From: Puccinia triticina
Lineage: Eukaryota; Basidiomycota; Pucciniomycetes; Pucciniales; Pucciniaceae
Direction: 5' to 3'
DNA length: 64,000 nt
Assembly: GCF_026914185.1 (NCBI RefSeq)
Contig: NC_070570.1
Span: 5,425,160 to 5,489,159 of the forward strand
Positions 53,798 to 64,000 of the stretch are shown one piece after another. The notes below the pieces were generated by a model that had not been told where the DNA came from, did no database searches, and saw only the letters and a list, made by a program, of their open reading frames with translations. The position numbers and the translations under genes were made by a program. The first letter of the stretch is position 1. Every line of letters begins with the position of its first letter.

Positions 53798-55129
53798 TGG
53801 TTTTGGAAGGATGAGGGAAAAATCCTTCCACACCTGCTGAGCTCATGTATACTACATACATGTGAAATGATATGTGAAACCTAGATGAAATTTGTAAAGC
53901 ATAGAAAGAGAAAGGAAAACACAAGCTGATACCAATATCTCAACAGTTTGTTCTGTTCTGTTTGATTTGATCTTCCTCTTTTCCTCTCCTTTCTGGCTTT
54001 GCCTTTTCTTTCTTCTCTCTCAGGCTGTGGTTTTTCTTTTTTTCTTTCTCCTCTGGTTCTTGAATTCTGATTCTTGTGTGATTTTTCTTTTCTCCCTGTT
54101 GTCTGTTTTCTTGTGCGCAGTGCACCAAGGGATATGATGAAATGCATGTGACATGTTGCCTCCCGGAGTCCAAGTTTGCAGAACTTGGAGGAAGGGAGCG
54201 GCATGGCACTTTGATCCACTGTCAAACTGAAGGATCAAGAATCAAGAGTCCCAACAAATCCCTTTGAAGAATCTTATATTGATCCTCTCAAAAAAATTTC
54301 CCAGAATCCTCAACGCAACCGTCACCAAGAATCCAAATCATGGCAAAACATCTCAAAACTACCCCCCCCCCCCCCCCCACCACCACCACTCAGCTATCCA
54401 TTTGAATTACCACAACTCCAATTTTTCTGGACCAATCAGCAAGGGCAGCCACCAGGCACCTATCCCCTCCAAGCCCTGTCGCCGGCCTAGCACCAGTTGA
54501 AGCTCCAAAAATATGGAGCTCTGCTGTGGTAAGCGCAATCAACGCGTGCGGCGTGCAAAATAGCCAAAAACTTAACAACTTTAAACATAAACAGGTGAAA
54601 ATATACTTTACATCACTTTCACAAAGGTGTTACATAGTTTTCTCATTAATTTAAGCGCTTTTAAAAAGTACTTTCTGGCTACAAATATAAGAAGCACTCA
54701 CACCATGGGAGTTTCCTCAGCACTTGCGTGCAAGTGCCATCTCTTAACTCAGTCATAGATTTGGTTGGATCTCACTTAGATGCTGGTTTGAAGGCAAGGT
54801 TCATGTCTGCCACAAAATATCCTGAAATGACCTGGAACTATACTTGATGTATTGTGTAATTTATGTGTAAAATGTCTGCTACACCTATGCCAAAAATAAG
54901 GCCATCTTAAATATAAGTTTTACTTGATCCTCAAGCTTGACCAAAGTTCCTCATATTTCAATTATCATGATTTTTGACCTCTTTGGAAACCCATACCCAG
55001 TAGTTTTCTCTGAAACAGTTTTTGTATTTATCTTCAGGGCATACACCAAAAAACTGCCAGTTCTTTTTAAGTTGTTTCTATTACACATGGTGAAAACTTT
55101 GGATGGAGTGTAGTGATACTGTGGGAGGT
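53798..55129. other. degraded repeat sequence, no gene
   Basis: The first 80 bp resemble the intron sequence at 23860-24050 (GGAAGGATGAGG, CCTTCCAC, CATGTAT.CTACATACA). A Lys/Glu-coding low-complexity stretch (53940-54110), an 18-nt C run near 54360 followed by CCA repeats, and AT-rich sequence follow. Nothing coding is supported. Confidence 0.5.
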
Positions 55130-55647
55130 AGAGCTGGTCCCTAGTACCTGTGGAAGTGCGCAGGTATCCGCCGGGTGCGGGTGCGGGCGTCCAGTCTGGG
55201 TCCAAATTCAGGCAGTTACCTGCGCACAAATTGCCATTCTGCACAGCTCTGCATGCTCCTAGTGCCCATTGGCAGGCACTAGGTACCTGTGGACGGGTAC
55301 CCATGGAAGTACGCAGGTAACTGCCAGCGGTTTCCGGGTACAGGTGCAGGTTTCCATTCTGGGTCAAAATTCAGGCAGGTACCCACACCTGCTGCAGGTT
55401 GCCGGGTGTGAAGTGTCAGCTCTAGTGGGAGGTCTGATTTTGCATTGGTACTACGGTCTTACTTTGGCGCTGTGGGGCCAGATGTCACAGTACAACCTTG
55501 TAACCTGTGCAGGTTTCTGTGACACATTGTGTCACACAAACGTACGCGTGCGGGTTTGTGTGACACGTAGACCATCAACCAGCCATATCATGCCAAGATG
55601 AGTGCCCACAATCCCAAGGGGGAATTAGATGAATTCTTTAATAATTG

Positions 55648-58182
55648 TGTAAGGGTCACGTGGACCCTCACTGAAGAGAGGAGGAAATGGCGCTTGGGAC
55701 AGGCCAAAGCCGACAAATTCTAGTTCCAAATGCTGGGGCTTTTGAATTTCAAGGGCTAGCCGGGAGAGAGGGAAGCTCTCTCGTAAGTACAACTAAACAG
55801 AATGAGAGACAGTGGAAAGGAGCTTACCTAGCCGGGAGAGAGGGAAGCTCTCTGCCAGACTAAGGAAGCAGAGGGTGAAGACTAAGTACAAGGGAGAACT
55901 AGGCTTATGTGATCTGGTGACATGTCTGTGTAAGCCTATGAGGAGCAGGGCTTACAGTCTCCCCTCCTATAAAAGAGAATAAAGAAGTGGAATGGGGCGG
56001 CAAGACAACCAGAAGGAAACTCTCTGGGGAGTGGACAGAGCAGGAGATGACCAGAAGGAAACTCTCTGGGGAGCGGGATACGACCAGAAGGAAACTCTCT
56101 GGGGAGCGGAGTGGGGAGACAACCAGAAGGAAAATCTCTGGGGAGCGGACGGAGCGGGAGATGACCAGAAGGAAACTCTCTGGGGAGCAGAGCGGGGAGA
56201 CGACCAGAAGAAAACTCCCTGAGGAGTGGAGGGGGGAGACGACCAGAAGGAAACTTTCAGAGGAAGCTGTGAAGGGCAGGGGATTTGCCAGAGTGGTTAG
56301 GGGACACAGTCAGGCTAGGCGACAAGCTGAGCGGGTCTGAGGCTACGGCGAGCTGCCTAGAGGCAAGGAGATGTCCGAGGTGGCGAGGCTTGGTGGCTGA
56401 GAGTAAGATCAAGGGCAAGGGTGCGGAGCTCTAGTGGTAGTTAGTCGGGCAGGCCAATGGGGTTATTGTGGGCTGGGGTTGAAGGCGACGGGTGGAGTGA
56501 TAGAAGCAGGCAATAGCTGCGGAAGAGGTGATAAGCACAACCTAGAGGTGAAAATGATAAGCTAGAGTTGATGGCGAGGGGCAAAGGGCAATGTTGAGAG
56601 GCAGGGAGCGATGGCGAGGGGCAGAGGGCAATGTCGAGAGGCGGGGAGCGATGGCGAGGGGCTGGAGTTGACAACAAGTGCTAGTGGCAATGACAATGAG
56701 GAGGGGGCGCGGAGAGCAACGACGAGATCTAGAGGCTAAGAGGGTCAAGGGGGGTTCTCCGGGGGTCTGTAGCACTTACAGCCATATCTCGTCGGTCCTG
56801 TGTGGCCGTCGAGCGCGTTGCGGAACGTGGGGAGGAAGCAAGAAACACAATTGGGAGCTTTCCCCTCAGGGGGACCCCATTGACCCCTCTGGGGAGAGGA
56901 TCGGGTAGCTGGACGTTGAGAGCAGGGAAGTCGTTGGGAAAGTCAGGATGTCGCCTGGGTGGCCAGGAAGTCGTTTGGGCGGCCACAATGTCGTCGGAGG
57001 AAATAAGAATGTTGTCTGCACAGCACCCGTTGTTGAAGAGGCTTGACAGCCATCTAGAGGGCCAACCAAGGAAGCGGCTGGTCAGCTGAACGGTGTAGGC
57101 CTTGGGGCAAGCTTCTGGAGTTTGGCAAAGCTGGGACAAGACCGGTGGCGAGGCGATGGCGGGAGAACAGGCATGGGGGACGGCGACTTGACAAGAGGGG
57201 CAGGTGGCAGCTGCTGGGCAGCAGGAGATTGGGTTCTGATGGCACGGAGGAAGGCCGGTCTAATCGCAGCGGCGCAGGCGGTGCGAAGTGCAACAGTAAT
57301 TCAAGGAAAAAATGGCAAGAGTGTTGGGGGATGGCGAGCGGGGCGAGATTGAAGGGGTGAAGGGGAAGCCGGCGGTGGTCTGCGGGGCGGTGTAGATGGC
57401 CTTGTTGAGCAGGGTCAGGCTGGCCGACAGGCTAATTGTCGCCAGCAGGCGCAGGCTGGTGCTGGTGCTGCTGGTACTGCCGGGGATGAGGCTGACGGCG
57501 AACTTGAAGTAGACGAGCCCCAAAGCGGCAAGGCTGCATCCGGGGATCCGTGTGGTGGAGACGTGGGAGCCGAGGAAGAGGACGGAAGCAAGGATGAGGA
57601 AGAGGGGCTGGGGGCCCTCGAAGAGCGGGGCGAGCAGGAGGCCAAGGGCGAAGCATATGGGGGACAGGGCGCTGAGGGCAACAAGCGGATGGCGGCGGAG
57701 AGGACAAAGAGTGCAAAGGGGAGGGCAAGGGCTGCGGCGGTTGGAGAGGTGGATGACTAGTGACCAGAAGCCAACAAGGGCCGGGCCAGGTTTCCACAGA
57801 CAAGAAAAAAGGGGTTGTCAAAAAAAAGGACTCGATAGTCCAGAGTTTTCTGTTCAGAACAAGAAAAAAAAAGTGTAAGGGTCACGTGGACCCTCACTGA
57901 AGAGAGGAGGAAATGGCACTTGGGACGGGCCAGAGCCGACGAGTTCTAGTTCCAAATGGTGGGGCTTTTGGATTTCAAGGGCTAGCCGGGAGAGAGGGAA
58001 GCTCTCTCGTAAGTACAACTAGACAGAATGAGAGACAGTGGAAAGGAGCTTACCTAGCCGGGAGCGAGGGAAGCTCTCTGCCAGACTAAGGAAGCAGAGG
58101 GTGAAGACTAATTACAAGGGAGAACTAGGCTTATGTGATCTGGTGACATGTCTGTGTAAGCCTATGAGGAGCAGGGCTTACA
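55648..58182 (-). mobile_element. E3: 2.5-kb non-autonomous LTR retrotransposon
   Basis: 309-bp LTRs (55648-55956 and 57874-58182), TGTAAGGGTCACGTG...GCAGGGCTTACA, about ten differences. AATTG flanks both ends (55643-55647 and 58183-58187). A purine run next to the left LTR (on the minus strand GGAGGGGAGAC) suggests minus orientation. The 1.9-kb interior has no gag or pol I can recognise, only GC-rich low-complexity frames, so it depends on another element for movement. Confidence 0.9.
55990..56265. repeat. tandem repeats inside E3
   Basis: Six to seven degenerate units around GACCAGAAGGAAACTCTCTG with GGGAGCGGA spacers of varying length. A plus-strand frame through them reads TRRKLSGE repeats; it is probably not a gene. 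Confidence 0.8.
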
Positions 58183-59120
58183 AATTGTATCTGATTTTCA
58201 TCCATCAGTACAGAAATCCTGTTGAGCTGATTTTCTGAATTCATTCACAAACCCTGGGTAATCTGAGGCTCCCCTGGACTTGTCCCAGAATTCCAACTCC
58301 CTTGGGGCAAAATTTAGCAGCTGAAGAATGTGTCACACAAATTTACACATGTGTGCTGGTGTGTCACATTTTTCATCACTGAGCCAAGTGATGTCAGCCT
58401 GAGTGCTCAAGCAGAGCCAGCAGCTTAGGTGGACCCTTCAAAAATTGTTTATAACTTTCAGCCATATGTACACAAATGGTTTTGGGGATATTTTCTGAAG
58501 TCATACACAACTGATTAATATGAGGTTTTTTTTGCGCTGGACTTTTCCCAAAACTTCAAATATTTTTTGAAAAACTTCACCAACTAAATAATGTGTCACA
58601 CAAACTTATATGTGTATCTTTTTGTGTACCACTAACATATCTCACGCTTTTTGGGATTTATGATAAACACATGATAGAATGAAATATATAGAGGTGGCAC
58701 TTTTCACCCAGGTACCTTCCTGAATTTTGACCCAGAATGGACACCTGCACCCATATCCGGCACCCGCTGGCTTTTACCTGCATACTTCCACAGGTAGCCC
58801 ACAGGTACCTAGTACCCGCCAATTGGCACTAGGGGCAAGCAGAGCTGTGCAGAATGGCAATTTGTGCGCAGGTACCTGCCTGAATTTGGACCCAGACTGG
58901 ACACCTTCACCCAACGGAGGATACCTGCGCACTTCCACAGGTGCCTGCCCGCGGGTGCCAAGTACTCGCCAAAGGATGATAGGGGCCAGCTCTTGAAATA
59001 TATGATTCCTGTGGTAAATACCTTGTTTCTGCCAAGTATTAGATATTGCTTTGCAAGGTAGTTGAAAATGTGTTCTTAAATAGTTCCAGTAATAGCGAGA
59101 TTCAAGTTGGGGCTGGTTTC

Positions 59121-59319
59121 CAATCCACTACGGCTGCCGCTCTTGCCTGGTACTTGCCGTGGCTCCTTGGTGCCGCCGTGGAGACGCAGCAAGTGTGGGA
59201 GGAAAGGTAGAAAGGGTTAGTGCCCCCTTTCTGACCTTGACCAGGAGAAGAAGATGCGCCTGCATCTTGTCTCTATGCCCAGGGCACATGAAGGTTTTGG
59301 GGATTTGGGCGTCAGCCCA
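59121..59319. repeat. 199-bp direct repeat, copy 1
   Basis: From CAATCCACTACGGCTGCCG to GGGCGTCAGCCCA, repeated at 59594-59792 with few changes. The 274-bp spacer contains a G run near 59401. It could be a solo-LTR pair of a very short element or a segmental duplication. Confidence 0.8.
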
Positions 59320-59593
59320 AGCCCTGTGAAAAACTAGAGTGGGCGGGTGGTTTTGAGAGAAAAGAGAGCGGCTCTGAGTGGCAGGCTCTGGGCAATGATT
59401 GGGGGGGGGAGAAAGGTGCTGAGGGAATCAACGCCGTCAGCACCGCGAGTCTATATTTATACAACTCGTGCGGCCGGGACTCGTCAATGCACATGAATTG
59501 ATGCCCGGTCCCCTCCATTCATGCCCAGGTCTTTGCCGCTCATTCCGCCTCCATGGACAGGGGGGAACTGTTTGTTCCTCACTCGCTCCCCTG

Positions 59594-59792
59594 CAATCCA
59601 CTACGGCTGCCGCTCTTGCCTGGTACTTGCCGCGGCTCCTTGGCGCCGCCGTGGAGCCGCAGCAAGTGTGGGAGGAAAGGTAGAAAGGGTTAGTGCCCCC
59701 TTTCTGACCTTGACCAGGAGAAGAGGATGCGCTTGAATCTCGTCTCTATGCCCAGGGCACATAGAGGTTTTGGGGATTTGGGCGTCAGCCCA
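59594..59792. repeat. 199-bp direct repeat, copy 2
   Basis: Second copy of 59121-59319, same orientation. No target duplication was identified. The sequence between here and 60131 shows no gene. Confidence 0.8.
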
Positions 59793-60131
59793 TAACTCAG
59801 GTTTTTTAGGGAGCCTGAGCCGCGCGCAAAAACCCAAACCTCAATGAAAAACAGGCAATGATCAGAAAGCAGGACGTGACAATCCTCAATTCAAATCCGG
59901 TCCCCTCCAAGGCCAAGCCTCTTGCTACCGCGTATGACGCAATAGTCGCGTGGAGAAATAATCATTTAGAAATCGGCGCAAAAAGGCCTTGCACAAAAAA
60001 TTGGCTGGCATCCGGTTACTCCCCCCGAGGGGGGCAAATGCGTCGAGCTCTTGGGCAAAGGAAGAGGCGCCGGAGAGCAGCAAAAGGAGAAAGAAGACAG
60101 AAGGAGATGCCGCGCTGAAGGGGCGCCTAAG

Positions 60132-61733
60132 TCAAGCGTGAAACAAGAACTCTGTTAGATCATCTGGTATGCAAAACCAAACCCTGTTAGCAGCTAGATG
60201 GGGTCCGCGGACGCCTCTCGACAAACCGTCCGCGATGTTTTCCTTTGAAATTACACGTTTTGGAGTCACGTCAAGCTGTAACGTGACTAGCAGGTTCTGA
60301 ATCTGCTTCCACTCGTTGTTGATGTGCACGTTGCGCGATTTACGCGCCACCAGCACGCTACCTGTCGTCGTGTTGTCCGTCCAGACCACGAAATTTGAAC
60401 CCCTCCGAGACCAAGGTAGTTCCTGCAGCATGAAGATGCCTACCCTTAATGCCACCGTCTCTAGCCAGGCAATGTTGCGGTAAGGTTTCTCTAGTCCTTC
60501 CCATCCTTCTTTTAGGCGGAGTTGAGACCACCTGTTGCCGATTAGAACGCCAATCCTGAAACTGGTGGAGGCGTCCCCTACCCAGGAAATCTCCTGCTTG
60601 TTGGGAGTTGGCACCAGTCGAGTAGAATCGTAACTCTGCAGAGTTGCCATCCAGAACTTGAGGTCGGTTTTGACGTCCATGGGGACCTCTTGAACCAACC
60701 AGAAACATCTCCAGCGACCCATCCACGTGTACAGCCCCCGCAAGTAGCAGCGAAGTTGAGGCAAAACGTACGAAGCGTGGTTGAGCCGGCCCGCTAAAAC
60801 TTCTGCCGCACAGAAACGAAAGGTTGCGCCTTCAACTAGGAATTCCGCGATTTGCGCTATACGTTTGAGCCTCTTCTTCTCGGGTAGCCGGACCGTGGTC
60901 TCCTTGCCATTCCAGACGAACCCAATGTATTTCTGCTTGTCTGAGAAGTCTGAGCATTTTTCTTTGTTGGTAAGGACTCCTAAGGCCATAGAACGGTCCA
61001 CTACTTTTGAGATGGTGCAGTCTGATTCCAGCCGCTTGACGAATAAATTATTGTCTACCCAGTGGAAGATCATCTTGTCGTTGAACTTGTGTTGCATCAG
61101 CCGCTTCCAGGCGTCAGCCGGGCGGCCAAACGACCCGCATCCCGCCACCCCGCCAAAAGTGATGCGTGTATCTAGAAACAGGTCCCCTTTCAGGTCTTTC
61201 ACCATCAGATAAGGCCACTGAGCAGGGGCCGTCGGGATTTGCCTATAGGCTTTTTCCCATTCAAATAAAGCCAGCTTGAACGGACCGGGGGTGCTCCTGA
61301 AAAATTGTGCCACCATGCAAAAGTTGTCCCAAGTCGTCTTGAACTCGGACTTGTCGACAAAAGAGTTGACAGATGGAGTCTGTGGGTCATTCCGTGGGAA
61401 AGATAGGTCGTTGATTGGCTTCATCTTGCCGTCGGCGTTTACTACAGAGCCCAGCGGGCTAGTTTGGAAAAAGGGAAGAAAAGTCAAAAGGTACTCGTGT
61501 GAGAATGGACCCACCATCCGTCCAACGTGTACCTCTTCCGAAATGGAGTTTTGGATTTTTTCTTCTGCAGCAACGGCCGAGTTATGGTTGTCTGGGGTAA
61601 ACCACTTCAGGGTTCCGACCCTATGATGTGGGATACCCTGGTCAAAACCAGACCTAAACCGTTCAATAATGTCGGCAAGCTCTAGGAGCAAGCCGGCATT
61701 CTGTAGTGCCTCTTCCCAGAGGGGAACGTTCAT
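60132..61733 (-). CDS. DIRS-like reverse transcriptase and RNase H
   Basis: 533 uninterrupted codons from ATG at 61733. The RT part has SPLGSVVNADGKMKPINDLS, PSVNSFV, EWEKAYRQIP (about residue 158), ITFGGVAGCGSFGRPADAW and HWVDNNLFVK (about residue 225). RNase H follows (GDAST, the Glu in AWLETVALRVG, WTDNTTTGS, NIADGLSRG; about residues 385-515). This order and these words match tyrosine-recombinase (DIRS-type) elements common in rusts. The usual RT aspartates read Glu (residue 158) and Asp-Asn (227-228), while the RNase H Asp, Glu and Asp remain. No recombinase gene was seen. The RT frame is open although the upstream gag-like part is broken. Confidence 0.85.
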   Translation of the reverse strand: MNVPLWEEALQNAGLLLELADIIERFRSGFDQGIPHHRVGTLKWFTPDNHNSAVAAEEKIQNSISEEVHVGRMVGPFSHEYLLTFLPFFQTSPLGSVVNADGKMKPINDLSFPRNDPQTPSVNSFVDKSEFKTTWDNFCMVAQFFRSTPGPFKLALFEWEKAYRQIPTAPAQWPYLMVKDLKGDLFLDTRITFGGVAGCGSFGRPADAWKRLMQHKFNDKMIFHWVDNNLFVKRLESDCTISKVVDRSMALGVLTNKEKCSDFSDKQKYIGFVWNGKETTVRLPEKKRLKRIAQIAEFLVEGATFRFCAAEVLAGRLNHASYVLPQLRCYLRGLYTWMGRWRCFWLVQEVPMDVKTDLKFWMATLQSYDSTRLVPTPNKQEISWVGDASTSFRIGVLIGNRWSQLRLKEGWEGLEKPYRNIAWLETVALRVGIFMLQELPWSRRGSNFVVWTDNTTTGSVLVARKSRNVHINNEWKQIQNLLVTLQLDVTPKRVISKENIADGLSRGVRGPHLAANRVWFCIPDDLTEFLFHA

Positions 61734-63604
61734 CTTGCACTTGACATCTGACGGCCATAAGCTAAGATTTCAATTGGAGAAGGATGGAAAACGTCAAAAA
61801 CCTTAAAAACAACCAAAAAAGAAAATAAGAAATTCAAAGGGATAAAACTAGTGTCTGCAAGCACCATACAGCACAAGGATGTGGGGTTTAGGGGGGGGGG
61901 GGGGGGAAGAACCGGGAAACAACAATTAAAAGGAGATAGAGTGTGGATCCGATAGGATAGACATGGAAAGGAAATAGAAACTGTGTTTGGTGTAAAGAGA
62001 CAATGAAACATTGCATTTAGAGAAAAAAAAAGGGGTGGTTGAAGAAGCAGTGGCCTACTTTTTCCCCTGCACCAAAGGCCCTCCTTGTTGGGTCGGAGGC
62101 CCGGTTTTTGCTTGACGTCGGTTGACAAAACCTTCCACAAAATTAGCGCCATTGTAACCGCGCAATCGTTTCTTTGAGTCATGAGCTCCAGCGTAGCTTC
62201 CTTGGCCGCTGAAAAACCTGTTATTCTCTGCAAACGGGTATCTCGGCGGGCCGTACGCTGATTGACGTCTCGCCCCTTGTCCGTTGAAAGGGTTGGTCGG
62301 GTACCGTGGCGAAGAGTACATGAAACCGGGGTTGTGTTGGTAGTGTTGTGCTGAACCATACATTGCAGTGTGACGACGACCATAGTTATCAATCGGCTGA
62401 AGGCGTGAGCTGCTGCGCTGGCCGTTAAGCCAACTTCTGGATCGGTATGTGAAAATTCTTGTCCCGGCGCGTATTTGTTCTCGGTCCAAGTTACTTCACC
62501 AAAGGACATCGCCTTTGTGTAACATGATTGCATCAAAAGAGTTTGATGGACTGAGATGTCTTGGATCGCGGAGCCGTCTTCTGATGTGATGCGGTGAGCA
62601 AAAGCCGTCTCTCTGACGGCCATGTTGTAACAAAAAGCTGTCATGAAACCCTGGCCGCTGCTAGCGATAGCGTAACAGTTCTCCTTGTGCAATAAGAGCT
62701 TAGCCGCAAAAAGCCCTTTGCCGTAGACGTCCCTCAACGTTAAATAGAAATTTCTGTGGTTTTTGGTCTACTCAGAGTGAGTTTGAGACCATTCCAATGG
62801 ATAGGCAAGACCCTTGTATGCCTTCTCGTTATTGCCTGGACGAGCTTGCTTTAAATTTATGTGCGCTCTAAGTGCGCGCTTCTTTCACTCTGAATCAAAT
62901 TTACACCAGATGTTAGAAACTCCAGAAGAAGGCCAAAGAACCTGACACTGAACTTAGCCGCAAAAATTAAACCAGCTTACCGGTGTTGAATATAGTTAAG
63001 GGAATAGGAGCTTTTAAGCACTTGATGTTTTCCTCAAAGTAAGGAGTAAATCCCACATCCTGATGAGAAGAAACCGCCCCTATTGCGTAGACCAAACCAT
63101 GTTCTTTTTCTGCCTTCACCTCTTTAGATATCATGCGCAATTCCACAGTGAGGAGAACTGGTGTAGCCGACACAGCCCGTGATATTTGAGGCTTGTTCTT
63201 CGGTTCGTCAAGCAAAGTCCAAGTCTTCATCAGATGTTTAGTGATGATCGTGTCACCAGCCGACTGCGCTTCTAGAATTTTCGCCCAAATGTGGGCTCTT
63301 TCCGCATCTATGTCTTCCGGCGACGTAATAGGTACGGCTGGAGGTAGAACATTTGTAGTTAATAAGATGCTATTAACCGTGTCCTTTGATAATTCTGAAC
63401 GTAGCGGACAATGCAAATCAATTCAGCAATGAGTACGCTGTGATGCAGCGAGATAGGCAACGTCAACTTACGCGGCATACTAATGATGGTGTCTAACTGT
63501 ACATTGCGTGAGACCCCTGCATCCTGGCCAGTGCCTTGGAATGTCAGATCTTCTGACTCGTCTTGCGCGTTCTCCGTCGCTTGTGACGCGTCATTTGGCA
63601 ACAT
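61734..63604 (-). pseudogene. 5' (gag-like) part of the DIRS-like element, next to the telomere
   Basis: Hand-spliced exons: 63604-63472 (ATG; GTAAGT donor) and 63394-62981 (GTTCAG acceptor, GTAAGC donor; segments PEDIDAERAHIWAKILE and HGLVYAIGAV). A further exon with AYKGLAYPLEW, then TAG at 62770-62768, then NHRNFYLTLRDVYGKGLFA, follows. After GEVTWTENKYAPG (about 62460) the frame shifts into a Gly/Tyr/Arg-rich tail (62489-62055) ending in TAA. The pattern fits the first ORF of rust DIRS-like elements by recognition. The nonsense codon and frameshift indicate decay. The start codon lies 14 bp from the telomere repeats, so the promoter is gone. Confidence 0.65.
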
Positions 63605-63618
63605 CACTCCCCCCGGTG

Positions 63619-64000
63619 TTAAGGGTTAGGGTTAGGGTTAGGGTTAGGGTTAGGGTTAGGGTTAGGGTTAGGGTTAGGGTTAGGGTTAGGGTTAGGGTTA
63701 GGGTTAGGGTTAGGGTTAGGGTTAGGGTTAGGGTTAGGGTTAGGGTTAGGGTTAGGGTTAGGGTTAGGGTTAGGGTTAGGGTTAGGGTTAGGGTTAGGGT
63801 TAGGGTTAGGGTTAGGGTTAGGGTTAGGGTTAGGGTTAGGGTTAGGGTTAGGGTTAGGGTTAGGGTTAGGGTTAGGGTTAGGGTTAGGGTTAGGGTTAGG
63901 GTTAGGGTTAGGGTTAGGGTTAGGGTTAGGGTTAGGGTTAGGGTTAGGGTTAGGGTTAGGGTTAGGGTAGGTTAGGGTTAGGGTTAGGGTTAGGGTTGGG
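63619..64000 (+). repeat. telomere, TTAGGG repeats
   Basis: It starts with a degenerate TTAAGGG (63619-63625), then about 60 TTAGGG units reading toward the window end. Near 63966 one unit is short (GGGTAGG), and the last one reads TTGGG. G-rich strand running 5' to 3' outward marks the right chromosome end. A 155-codon Arg-Val frame across it is a translation artefact. Confidence 0.98.

Larger units (their letters stand above)
55130..58993. mobile_element. foldback element with about 300-bp inverted repeats
   Basis: The left arm (55130-55425) and right arm (58689-58993) are inverted copies. Both start AGAGCTGG and share GTGGAAGTGCGCAGGTATCC, CCAGTCTGGGTCCAAATTCA and TTGCCATTCTGCACAGCTCT. 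Each arm is itself two related half-repeats of about 150 bp. The interior carries several GTGTCACACAAA palindromes (55530, 58330, 58590) and is split by E3. There is no transposase and no clear target duplication. Confidence 0.75.

Noticed and set aside
54951..55367. 138-codon minus-strand ORF, and the similar ORF at 58727-58996
   Set aside because: Both lie in the inverted arms of the foldback element and exist only because the arms are copies of each other.
56987..57821. Pro/Ser-rich ORFs inside E3 as a gag gene
   Set aside because: No gag core, knuckle or consistent frame; several overlapping GC-rich frames on both strands.
63508..63975. 155-codon Arg-Val frame
   Set aside because: Translation of the telomere repeat in a frame without stops.

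Overview
The window is the right-hand end of a fungal chromosome. It finishes in about 380 bp of TTAGGG repeats, and the rest is almost entirely nested transposable elements with a few eroded host genes at the left. Intron style, the Ty3/gypsy families, FAR1/MULE transposases and DIRS-type reverse transcriptases all fit a rust fungus (Pucciniales, probably Puccinia-like). That assignment is by recognition, not by a search. Left arm (1-11 kb): the last exons of an unrecognised spliced gene, a delta-8 sphingolipid desaturase pseudogene split by a small TA-flanked MITE, one unrecognised 270-aa ORF, several MITEs, and a 1.86-kb TAA-flanked TIR element carrying a palindromic minisatellite. Middle (11.2-53.8 kb): best read as one old gag-only LTR element (here E0, minus strand, LTRs 11179-11500 and 53252-53797) blown apart by later insertions. 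Two are full-length Ty3/gypsy elements of one lineage: E1 (12490-23775, minus, 4-bp TSD TCGG) and E2 (27434-52906, plus, 4-bp TSD CCGG). The broken E0 gag reading frame stays open across both insertion points once one TSD copy is removed. E1 and E2 share the same 18-nt primer-binding site and a T-G5-(T/A)-GG polypurine tract. Each repeats its own tract inside pol, between RNase H and integrase. Each also carries extra genes between pol and the 3' LTR: an antisense gene, then a sense gene for a small nucleic-acid-binding protein (RRM in E1, CCHC zinc knuckle in E2). E2 was further hit by a 4.55-kb Mutator-like element whose degraded gene joins a FAR1/MULE transposase to AT-hooks and an OTU-like cysteine-protease domain. 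Part of that element plus neighbouring E2 sequence was then amplified into four head-to-tail 3462-bp units. Right arm (53.8-64 kb): a foldback element with about 300-bp inverted repeats holding a 2.5-kb non-autonomous LTR element (E3), a 199-bp direct repeat pair, and a DIRS-like reverse transcriptase/RNase H gene. The start codon of that gene lies 14 bp from the telomere repeats and two predicted catalytic positions are changed. No tRNA, rRNA or CRISPR array was seen. Coding calls with introns are hand-spliced from GT/AG and phase, and need RNA support.
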